From positions 23,629 to 87,628 of the forward strand of contig NZ_PQIA01000016.1 of the NCBI RefSeq assembly GCF_003385235.1: DNA of 64,000 nucleotides, read 5' to 3'. Under the pieces are notes generated by a model that made no database searches, was not told the DNA's origin, and saw only the letters and a list, made by a program, of their open reading frames with translations. Numbering within the stretch: position 1 is the stretch's first letter; each line of letters starts with the position of its first letter. The DNA comes from Amycolatopsis circi (GTDB taxonomy: Bacteria > Actinomycetota > Actinomycetes > Mycobacteriales > Pseudonocardiaceae). The translations under genes were made by a program, and so were the position numbers. Shown one piece after another: positions 24,442-31,009 of this stretch.

Positions 24442-25047
24442 ATGGCCGTGGCTGAACCGCACACCCCCACTCGCCGGCGCGCCCTGCGCGCGGACGCCAT
24501 CCGCAACCGGGAGGCGATCGTCGAAGCCGCCGCCGAGGTGATGGCGGAGCAGGGAGCCGCCGTCGACGTCCGGGAGATCGCCCGGCGCAGCGGGGTCGGC
24601 ATGGGCACGCTGTACCGGCATTTTCCGAAGAAGGAAGACCTAGTCCGGACGGTCCTGGACCAGGATTTCTCCCGGTGGGCCGAAGCCGCGCGCCAGGCCG
24701 CCATCGAGGCGGAGGACCCGTGGGCGGCGCTGACCGATTTCTATCGGCAGGCGTTGTCCGGCTGCGCTCGGCATCGGGCGATCATGGAGAGCTTCGCGCT
24801 GACGTGGACGGACCCCGATCCGACGGGGATTCCGCAGCTGCGCGCGGTTCTGGAGGAGCTGCGGGCTCGGGCGGCGGAGTTGCTGCGTCCTGGGGTGACT
24901 ACGGATGATTTGGTGCTGCTGCTGATTTCTCTGGGGTATGCGGCGCAGTTCACGGACGAGTGCCGTCCGCACATGTGGAACCGGTTGCTGCTGGTTTCGC
25001 TGGACGGGTTGCGGGCTGAGCATCGGGAGCCGTTGCCGGAAAGCTAA
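24442..25047 (+). CDS. TetR family regulator of the Ddn-type gene
   Basis: A 201-residue regulator. The HTH lies at ~15-65 (REAIVEAAAEVMAEQGAAVD, then REIARRSGVGMGTLYRHFPKKEDLV). The C-terminal domain contains AIMESFALTWTD and a final helical pair (WNRLLLVSLDGLRAEHREPL). ATG 24442 has TATGCT (24430-24435) six bases upstream and no Shine-Dalgarno, so the mRNA is likely leaderless. The twin GGAGCA-TGCTCC operators beside it point to control of the Ddn-type gene and itself. Its stop overlaps the stop of the next, convergent gene by 4 nt. Confidence 0.85.
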   Translation: MAVAEPHTPTRRRALRADAIRNREAIVEAAAEVMAEQGAAVDVREIARRSGVGMGTLYRHFPKKEDLVRTVLDQDFSRWAEAARQAAIEAEDPWAALTDFYRQALSGCARHRAIMESFALTWTDPDPTGIPQLRAVLEELRARAAELLRPGVTTDDLVLLLISLGYAAQFTDECRPHMWNRLLLVSLDGLRAEHREPLPES

Positions 25048-25322
25048 TCGCCACCGCCGGGAGTGACGGTGAGCCCGTGTCGCGGATCCGGCACGTCTTC
25101 GAGCGCCGCTTTCACTGAAGGCTGGGCGCAGAATTCGTCGCGGATGGCCTCGGTCCTGAAGGCGATCTCGAAGGCGATGCCGCGTTCGTGCGTCCGCCAC
25201 GACCATCGCACGGCGCGGTCGGCGATCGCGGCTTTGAGCAACGCGTCGGAGTAGGCGCGGCGCCAGTCGCTCGCCGGGGCTTCTCCGTCGAGCACTTCGA
25301 TGAGCAGCCAGGGGTCCGACAC
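25044..25322 (-). CDS. Hypothetical protein, last gene of the DUF2891 operon
   Basis: A 92-residue soluble protein (PWLLIEVLDGEAPASDWRRA ... VRWSWRTHERGIAFEIAFRT ... DPRHGLTVTPGGGD) with alternating helices and strands. No family is recognised. GTG 25322 lies 7 nt after the DUF2891 stop, so it is in the same transcript. The sequence looks genuinely coding (strong third-position GC, conserved-looking aromatic residues). Confidence 0.55.
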   Translation of the reverse strand: MSDPWLLIEVLDGEAPASDWRRAYSDALLKAAIADRAVRWSWRTHERGIAFEIAFRTEAIRDEFCAQPSVKAALEDVPDPRHGLTVTPGGGD

Positions 25323-25329
25323 TGTGCCT

Positions 25330-26358
25330 CTATTCGGCGTCGCTGAGCAGGAGAAGCGCGTAGTAGGCCAGGAAATGCTCCACCGCATACGGCCCCTCGG
25401 TCACCTGCGGCAGCGAGGCCTCCGCATGCTCCAGAGAACTCGCGTCGATCACGGCAACCCGGCCGTCCCCACTCGGCAAAGCCCCAGCGATCCGCCGCCA
25501 GCACCAAGCGCGGTGCAGGTTGAGCCCGTGCAGATGGGCGATCAACCCGTCGGAAGCATCGGTCACCACCGCCGGAGTGAACAACGCCGCCGGGTTCCGG
25601 TCGGCGATTCCGGGCAGGAAAGCCTCCAGCCAGGCACCGAAATCGGCGGCGGTCATCAGACGGCTCATCAGCTCGGCCTCGGCCAGTGCGGGGGTGAGGA
25701 AGTCGGCCCCGGACGGTTCCCAGGCACCGGGGTAATCGCGGTCTGAGCCGAACCAGCGCCAGGCCGTTTCGGTGAGCACCTCCCGCAGTTGCGGTTCACC
25801 GCGGGACGCCAGGTAGTCGGCGTACGGCAGTGCGCGAGCGAGCCCGAAAGCGCCGTTCTCGTGCAGCCCGTAGCGGATCGGGTAGGTGACCTTTGGCAGC
25901 CAGTCGAGGAAGCGGGTCACGAAAAGCCTGCTCAACGGCTGGAGTGCCGTGGACCAGCGCGCGGCGTCCGGGCCGTCCCAGGTGGCGGTTTCCATCGTCA
26001 ACGCCAGCAGGATCGACCAGCCGTACGGTCGCTGCGTCGTCCGGTGGTGCTCCGGCGCGAAGTACGCGGCTTCGGTGGCCAACGCGGGTTCGGTCAGGTG
26101 CGCGTTCAATACGGCACGGATCTCGTCGGCGGGGACGAGGGACGGGTAGCGGCGCAGGAGATGTGCCAGCACCCAGAACATTTCCACGCACGAATGCCAG
26201 TCGAAGCTGCCGTAGAAGCACGGGTGCAGCTCGCGGATCGGCGGGACGGGAGTGTCGTCGGTGCGCCAGTGACTCTCGTAGTGCGGATACTCGCGCACGA
26301 TGTTCGTCAGCGCGATCTCCGCGAACTCACCGGCGTGTGCGGCCAGCAGTGCGGTCAT
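25330..26358 (-). CDS. DUF2891 family protein
   Basis: A 342-residue soluble protein with the all-helical toroid look of DUF2891. The hallmark region is IRELHPCFYGSFDWHSCVEMFWVL (His/Cys/Asp-rich, ~40-65), with further conserved-looking WLPKVTYPIRYGLHENGAFG and DYPGAWEPSGADFLTPALAEA. The fold resembles alpha/alpha-barrel glycosidases or epimerases, and the His/Asp/Glu cluster suggests an enzyme, but the reaction is unknown. It sits between a coiled-coil protein (1 nt upstream) and a small unknown (7 nt downstream): a tight three-gene operon with no annotated function. Confidence 0.75.
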   Translation of the reverse strand: MTALLAAHAGEFAEIALTNIVREYPHYESHWRTDDTPVPPIRELHPCFYGSFDWHSCVEMFWVLAHLLRRYPSLVPADEIRAVLNAHLTEPALATEAAYFAPEHHRTTQRPYGWSILLALTMETATWDGPDAARWSTALQPLSRLFVTRFLDWLPKVTYPIRYGLHENGAFGLARALPYADYLASRGEPQLREVLTETAWRWFGSDRDYPGAWEPSGADFLTPALAEAELMSRLMTAADFGAWLEAFLPGIADRNPAALFTPAVVTDASDGLIAHLHGLNLHRAWCWRRIAGALPSGDGRVAVIDASSLEHAEASLPQVTEGPYAVEHFLAYYALLLLSDAE

Positions 26359-26359
26359 G

Positions 26360-26614
26360 TCAGCCGCGCAGGTGGTGTTGCGCGGCTTCGCGGATCTGGA
26401 TCCGCACGTTCTCCAGCGAGGCCGCGACCTCGTCGATCTGCCGGATCGCGATCTGCACCGAACCCTGGACCGCGGTCGCGGTGCCGGTTTCGCCGAGCAG
26501 GCCGAGCACCTGCGCCTGCAGATCTTCCAACTCGCCTTTGGTGGCGAGGGCGATGCCGGTCGGCACCTGGTCGGCCAGCAGTTCGAGCTGCTGCGCCTGT
26601 TCCTGGATCGTCAT
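26360..26614 (-). CDS. Small coiled-coil protein, first gene of the DUF2891 operon
   Basis: An 84-residue, almost wholly helical protein (EQAQQLELLADQVPTGIALA, then ELEDLQAQVLGLLGE, then DEVAASLENVRIQIREAAQH). No Cys and no membrane segment. It may be an oligomerising or partner subunit. ATG 26614 has GAGGAG upstream. The stop is separated from the next ATG by a single base, so translation is coupled. Divergent from an AraC regulator 75 nt away, which may control it. Confidence 0.6.
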   Translation of the reverse strand: MTIQEQAQQLELLADQVPTGIALATKGELEDLQAQVLGLLGETGTATAVQGSVQIAIRQIDEVAASLENVRIQIREAAQHHLRG

Positions 26615-26689
26615 CGGGCTTCTCCTCATCGTGGGGACCGCTCTCCCGTGGTAGCAGAATTCGTCGGTGCCCGGGGCTAGCCTGGTCCC

Positions 26690-27505
26690 GTGAGTCACAG
26701 CTGGGCCGCCCGTCCGCCGCATCCGGTGCTGCGGGGCCTGGTCACGCGCTATGTCGGGTACGCGCAGGAGAACGTCACCCTCGAAGTGCACCGCGGGCTG
26801 CCCTCGCGGCACATCACGCTCGTGATCAGCCTTGAAGAGCCGATCCGGTACGCGGGGCTGTCTGGCGCGGGAGCGCTGCAGAGTGTGGTCGGCGGCCTGC
26901 ACACCGAACCCGCGCTGATCACGCAGGACCGGGTGCAGCGAGGAGTGCAGCTGGAGCTGGATCCGCTGGGGGCGCGGACGTTGCTGGGCGTCACCGCCGC
27001 CGAGCTGACCGGCCGGGTAACCGACCTGGCCGACTTCGGCAGCGACCTCGCCCGCCTGCCGGACCGGCTGGCCTCGGCGGAGGATTGGCGCACCCGGTTC
27101 GCGATCCTCGACGAGGTACTGGCCGCGCGGGCGGTCGAGCCTGCCGAGCAGCCGCCGGAGCTGGACCGCGCTTGGCACGAGCTGCGCCGCAGCGGCGGGC
27201 AGCTGCGGGTCGGCGATCTGGCGAACGAGGTCGGCTGGAGTCGTCGACACCTGGGGGAGCGGTTCCGCGCCGAACTGGGGCTGGCCCCGAAGCAGGCGGC
27301 GCGCGTGCTGCGGTTCGAGCGCGCGGTTCGGTTGCTGCGTACTGGGCACCGTGATCTGGCTGGGATTGCTTATGCCGCTGGGTATTACGACCAGGCGCAC
27401 TTCTCGAACGAGTGGCGCGCGCTGGCGGGTTGCTCGCCGCGGACGTGGATGGCGGAGGAACTCCCGGCGCTGAGTGAGCAGACCGACGATGACGTTTCCG
27501 TTTGA
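26690..27505 (+). CDS. AraC family transcriptional regulator
   Basis: A 271-residue regulator. The N-terminal half is a cupin-like sensor of the DUF6597 type (HPVLRGLVTRYVGYAQENVT ... GLPSRHITLVISLEEPI). The C-terminal AraC HTH pair is clear: VGDLANEVGWSRRHLGERFR, then DLAGIAYAAGYYDQAHFSNEWR. GTG 26690 has TAGCCT (26678-26683) six bases upstream and no Shine-Dalgarno. It is divergent from the coiled-coil/DUF2891 operon, the nearest candidate target. The inducer is unknown. Confidence 0.85.
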   Translation: MSHSWAARPPHPVLRGLVTRYVGYAQENVTLEVHRGLPSRHITLVISLEEPIRYAGLSGAGALQSVVGGLHTEPALITQDRVQRGVQLELDPLGARTLLGVTAAELTGRVTDLADFGSDLARLPDRLASAEDWRTRFAILDEVLAARAVEPAEQPPELDRAWHELRRSGGQLRVGDLANEVGWSRRHLGERFRAELGLAPKQAARVLRFERAVRLLRTGHRDLAGIAYAAGYYDQAHFSNEWRALAGCSPRTWMAEELPALSEQTDDDVSV

Positions 27506-27521
27506 GCGTGGCGCGCAGCTG

Positions 27522-27785
27522 CTAGCGCGGAATCAAGCCAGGGTGTCCTTTCGGAATGGTCATCTGGCGCGACCGCCGGTAGTTCACGTCGCAGAACGGG
27601 CACTGAGCCGGTGGTCCGAACTGGCGGCGTTCGCTCGACGGCTCGAATAACACCGCGGCGGTTTCGCCGCACAAGGTGGTGATTGCTTCACCCGGCACCG
27701 GGAAAGTGACAAAGCAGGCCCGGTGCCACACCCCGTCGATCACCGGGTGGAGGTGGTCAAGGCTGACGTAGATCAACGCTGGCAT
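27522..27785 (-). CDS. Small CxxC (zinc-ribbon-like) protein
   Basis: An 87-residue protein. Potential metal ligands are VWHRACF (His/Cys), ITTLCGE and the CPFC pair in PPAQCPFCDVNYR, enough for a one-zinc ribbon. The N-terminus (ALIYVSLDHLHPVIDGV) is strand-like. Similar short proteins occur beside XRE-type regulators in Pseudonocardiaceae. The divergent XRE gene begins 117 nt away, so the two are a likely regulator/partner pair. No enzymatic motif is visible. Confidence 0.6.
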   Translation of the reverse strand: MPALIYVSLDHLHPVIDGVWHRACFVTFPVPGEAITTLCGETAAVLFEPSSERRQFGPPAQCPFCDVNYRRSRQMTIPKGHPGLIPR

Positions 27786-27901
27786 CCGTGCTCTTTCCGA
27801 CAGGCTTCGTAGCTGACAGTCACCACCGTGAGGCTAAGAGCGATTGCTACGCTGGAGGAGCACCAAAGGGACACCGCAGGCTCACGGCAGGAGCGCCTCG
27901 C

Positions 27902-29098
27902 ATGGACGGCCCCGAGCAGCCCGGAGACAGTGTTGCCGAGAGGCTCAAACGTGCCCGCAAGCTCAAGGGACTCGACCAGCGTCAGCTGGCGCAGCGCATG
28001 AGCTTCTCGTACTCACTGGTCAAAAAGGTGGAGCAGGGCGTGAAACCGCCTAGCGCCGCTTTTGTCGCGGGCGCGGCACGTGCGCTCGGCATCAAGGTCT
28101 CCACGCTCTACGGAACGAGCGAGAACGAGGTGCTGGACGAGCCGAGTCAGCAATCCTCGGGCATCGCCGATCTGCGCAGCGCGCTCGACGCTTACGACGA
28201 GCCACGTCCTGAAGGCGACGCGCTCGCCCTCGACGACGTCACCGCCCGGCTTGTCGCTGCTTCGGACAAGCTAGTGGCGCTTCACCACGCCGACGTGCTG
28301 TCGGAGCTGCCGAACCTCCTGCACCACCTATACGTTCTCGCCGACGAGCCCGGTCGTGCCGGAGAGCTGGGCCGCGCCGTGCTGCACGACGCCTATCGGA
28401 TGTCGGCGACCGTCGCCGGACGCTTCCGGCAAGCCGATCTCGCCGCGATCGCGTCCGAGCTGCACGTTCAGCTCGCCCCGCGTACCGGAGACCCGCTGCG
28501 GATCGCCATCAGCGCGTACCACCGCAGCACGCGCTATCTGCAGCATGGCGACTACCGCAACGGTCTCCGCCTGCTCGACCGCGCTCGCGAACACATCGGC
28601 ACCAGCACGAACGGTCGTGCTGTGGCGATCCAGCTGGACTTGCGCTCGGCGATCCTCGCTGCCCGTGCCGGAGACGCGACCGAGGCTGACGACTACGTCG
28701 GCGAGGCGCGCTCTTATGCCAGCGAGTTCCGGCCACCGGCTGCTCCTTACTACGGAGTGGATGCCAGCACGACGAACATAGTCGTTCACTGGTGCGCGAC
28801 ACCGGTCGAGAACTACAACGGCACCGAAGCTGTCCGGCGCGCTTCCACTGTCGAGGTGGTCGACCCGCATCGTCCGGAGCGGGTCGGGCACCACCACATC
28901 GACATGGCTCGCGCGTGGATGCTTCACGGTGACCGCGAGCGGACCCTCACCGAATTGAACGCGGCGAAAGAGGCAGCACCGAACGCGACCCGGCACCATC
29001 CCTCAGTCGCGGAGACCGTGCGGATGCTCGTCGCGTCCGAGCGCCGCGCCACCGAATCGCTTGCCGGGTTCGCCCGGTGGGCAGGCATCCGCATCTGA
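27902..29098 (+). CDS. XRE family regulator with long helical C-terminus
   Basis: A 398-residue protein. The Cro/C1-type HTH is at ~10-65 (VAERLKRARKLKGLDQRQLA, then QRMSFSYSLVKKVEQGVKPP). The remaining 330 residues form a helical, TPR-like sensor region (YLQHGDYRNGLRLLDRAREH; LRSAILAARAGDATEADDYV), the layout of many actinomycete regulators of morphological or antibiotic loci. ATG 27902 was chosen because the HTH begins shortly after and GGAG lies upstream. Possible partner: the divergent CxxC protein. TCAC-N4-GTGA near 27820 is a possible site, weakly supported. Confidence 0.8.
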   Translation: MDGPEQPGDSVAERLKRARKLKGLDQRQLAQRMSFSYSLVKKVEQGVKPPSAAFVAGAARALGIKVSTLYGTSENEVLDEPSQQSSGIADLRSALDAYDEPRPEGDALALDDVTARLVAASDKLVALHHADVLSELPNLLHHLYVLADEPGRAGELGRAVLHDAYRMSATVAGRFRQADLAAIASELHVQLAPRTGDPLRIAISAYHRSTRYLQHGDYRNGLRLLDRAREHIGTSTNGRAVAIQLDLRSAILAARAGDATEADDYVGEARSYASEFRPPAAPYYGVDASTTNIVVHWCATPVENYNGTEAVRRASTVEVVDPHRPERVGHHHIDMARAWMLHGDRERTLTELNAAKEAAPNATRHHPSVAETVRMLVASERRATESLAGFARWAGIRI

Positions 29099-29179
29099 AC
29101 CGCTGCGGCTCGCGTTCTCAACGCTCCAGCTCCCGTTTCTCCAAGACGAGACGAAGTCCGCCGCCGCAGAATCGGTGGT

Positions 29180-29572
29180 ATGACTCCACAACCGACCGTC
29201 TGGCCAGCCTTCCGTTACAACGACGCCCGCGGCGCGATCCGTTTCCTCACGGACGTTCTCGGCTTCGAAGAGACCCTCGTGGTACCCGGCGAGAACGGTG
29301 TCGCGCATGCCGAACTCCGTTGGCCCGAAGGCGGTGCCGTGATGCTGGGCAGCTGCGGCGGCCCTGCCGACGGCGTGCACGACGAGATGAAACCTGGTAC
29401 CAGCGCCGTGTACGTGGTCTCGGATCGCGTAGACGAGATCTACGCCCGCGTGCGCGAAGCCGGTGCCGAAATCAGCATGGAGCTGCACGACACCGACTAC
29501 GGCTCGCACACGTTCACCGTCCGCGATCCGGAGGGGAACGCCTGGACGGTCGGGAGTTACCGGGGTGCGTAG
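29180..29572 (+). CDS. VOC family (glyoxalase-like) protein
   Basis: A 130-residue single VOC module pair: WPAFRYNDARGAIRFLTDVL at the start, AELRWPEGGAVMLGS in the middle and YGSHTFTVRDPEGNAWTVGS at the end. The PhnB/YycE-like pattern suggests binding of a metal or small antibiotic, but key ligands cannot be assigned. ATG 29180. It stands alone after the XRE gene and ends in a family I palindrome. Confidence 0.8.
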   Translation: MTPQPTVWPAFRYNDARGAIRFLTDVLGFEETLVVPGENGVAHAELRWPEGGAVMLGSCGGPADGVHDEMKPGTSAVYVVSDRVDEIYARVREAGAEISMELHDTDYGSHTFTVRDPEGNAWTVGSYRGA

Positions 29573-29578
29573 GGGCCT

Positions 29579-29620
29579 CGTGAGTGGCAATCCCGGTTAG
29601 AACCGGGATAGGCGCTCACG
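29579..29620. repeat. Palindrome family I, copy B (degenerate)
   Basis: Arms CGTGAGTGGCAATCCCGGTT and AACCGGGATAGGCGCTCACG around AG: 17 of 20 positions pair. It lies between the convergent ends of the VOC gene (29572) and the cupin gene (29622). Confidence 0.85.
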
Positions 29621-29621
29621 A

Positions 29622-29957
29622 CTAACCCTCGGGATAGAAGACGAACAAGGTGCAGCCAGTCTCGGTCGCGGGCACGTGCCAGGAGCCAGCCGGGGCGTGG
29701 ATGAACGTGCCGGCTGGGTAGTCGCGGGCGCCGTCGTTGAAGACGCCGGACACGACGAAGACTTCTTCGGACCCGGGCTCGTGCACGTCGCGTTCGGGCC
29801 ACGTGCTGCCGGGGTCGAATTCGACCACGTTGGCGTGCGCGCCGTTTTCGCCGGTCCACAGCGGACGGAGGCGGATGCCGGGGAACAGGTCCTTCACCGG
29901 GGCTTCGTCGACCGGGACCGACGTGTAGCCCGGCTGGGCAAGGATTTCGGGGTGCAT
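29622..29957 (-). CDS. Cupin domain protein
   Basis: A 111-residue single-cupin protein. Motif 1 is ERDVHEPGSEEVFVVSGVFND (histidine and glutamates) and motif 2 is YPAGTFIHAPAGSWHVPATE. It is close to ChrR/anti-sigma-type and sugar-binding cupins; no partner sigma factor is adjacent. The metal-binding residues are present, so an enzyme or sensor role is possible. It is divergent from the GlxA-type regulator (71 nt between starts), which may control it. Confidence 0.8.
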   Translation of the reverse strand: MHPEILAQPGYTSVPVDEAPVKDLFPGIRLRPLWTGENGAHANVVEFDPGSTWPERDVHEPGSEEVFVVSGVFNDGARDYPAGTFIHAPAGSWHVPATETGCTLFVFYPEG

Positions 29958-30028
29958 GGGTTCCAGCTTGACCGCACTGGCGAACGCGGGACAGTGTCAG
30001 GAAAGACGTCATAGGGTACTTTCTTGCC

Positions 30029-30964
30029 ATGCATCGCGTGGTGGCTCTCGTCCAGCCGGTGCAGTCGACGTTCGAACTCGGCTGCGGCGTCGAAGTGTTC
30101 GGCACGACCAGGGTCGGGGTGCCGCAGCACTACGAATTCGAGGTGTGCACCGAGAATCCCGGTCCGGTGCCGACGTCGGCCGGATATGCGATGCACGTGT
30201 CCAGCGGGCTTTCCAAGCTCGCCACGGCCGACACGGTGCTGATTCCGGGCTGGCTGCCGGTCGAGACGCCGCTTTCGCCGAAGGTGCGCCGGGCGTTGCT
30301 GCGCGCGCATGAACGAGGAGCGCGGTTGGTCACGATCTGCTCGGGCGTCTTCGCGCTGGCTCAGACCGGGCTGCTGGACGGAAGAACGGCGACGACGCAC
30401 TGGGCGCGAATCGACCAGTTGCAGCGGGATTTCCCGGAAGTGCAGGTGGAACCGGACGTGCTTTACGTGGACCACGGCGACGTCGCCACGAGCGCGGGTG
30501 CGGGAGCGGGCATCGACCTGTGCTTGCACCTGGTCCGGCGCGATCACGGGGCGGCGCACGCGGCGCTGATCTCGCGGCACATGGTGATGCCGACGCATCG
30601 CGAGGGCGGGCAAGTGCAATACGCGCCGCCGCAAGCGTCCGCGGATGCGCTGGACGGATTGCTCGACTGGGCGGGGGAGCGGTTGGGGACGCCGTTGTCG
30701 GTCGAGGATTTGGCTGCCCGCTTGCGGATTTCGCCGCGGACGCTGGCCCGCCGGTTCGCGGATCAGCTCGGGACGAGTCCGGGTGCGTGGCTGCTGTCGC
30801 GCCGGGTGGCGGAGGCGCGGCGGTTGCTGGAGGAGACGGACCTGCCGGTGGACGCGATCGCGGCGCGGGTCGGTCTGGTGTCGGCGGTGAACTTGCGACG
30901 TCGGTTCCGGGCGCAGGTCGGGACAACGCCGGGGGCGTATCGCAGGGCGTTCCGAATAGGGTGA
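30029..30964 (+). CDS. GlxA family (DJ-1/PfpI + AraC) regulator
   Basis: A 311-residue two-domain regulator. The N-terminal ~180 residues are a class I glutamine-amidotransferase-like domain (TVLIPGWLPVETPLSP; the nucleophile-elbow region reads RLVTICSGVFALAQTGLLDG with Cys present). The C-terminal AraC HTH has VEDLAARLRISPRTLARRFA and VDAIAARVGLVSAVNLRRRF. GlxA-type proteins respond to amines, amides or choline-derived compounds. Likely target: the divergent cupin gene. A 15-bp hairpin lies at its end. Confidence 0.85.
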   Translation: MHRVVALVQPVQSTFELGCGVEVFGTTRVGVPQHYEFEVCTENPGPVPTSAGYAMHVSSGLSKLATADTVLIPGWLPVETPLSPKVRRALLRAHERGARLVTICSGVFALAQTGLLDGRTATTHWARIDQLQRDFPEVQVEPDVLYVDHGDVATSAGAGAGIDLCLHLVRRDHGAAHAALISRHMVMPTHREGGQVQYAPPQASADALDGLLDWAGERLGTPLSVEDLAARLRISPRTLARRFADQLGTSPGAWLLSRRVAEARRLLEETDLPVDAIAARVGLVSAVNLRRRFRAQVGTTPGAYRRAFRIG

Positions 30965-31005
30965 TCGGCGCGTACCGGCAGGGAGGTCCAGTACGCGCCG
31001 ATCAC
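30961..31005. terminator. Bidirectional hairpin between GlxA-type and beta-helix genes
   Basis: Perfect 15-bp stem GTGATCGGCGCGTAC/GTACGCGCCGATCAC with a 15-nt loop, between convergent stops at 30964 and 31010. Not related to the two palindrome families. Confidence 0.8.
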
Positions 31006-31009
31006 CGGG

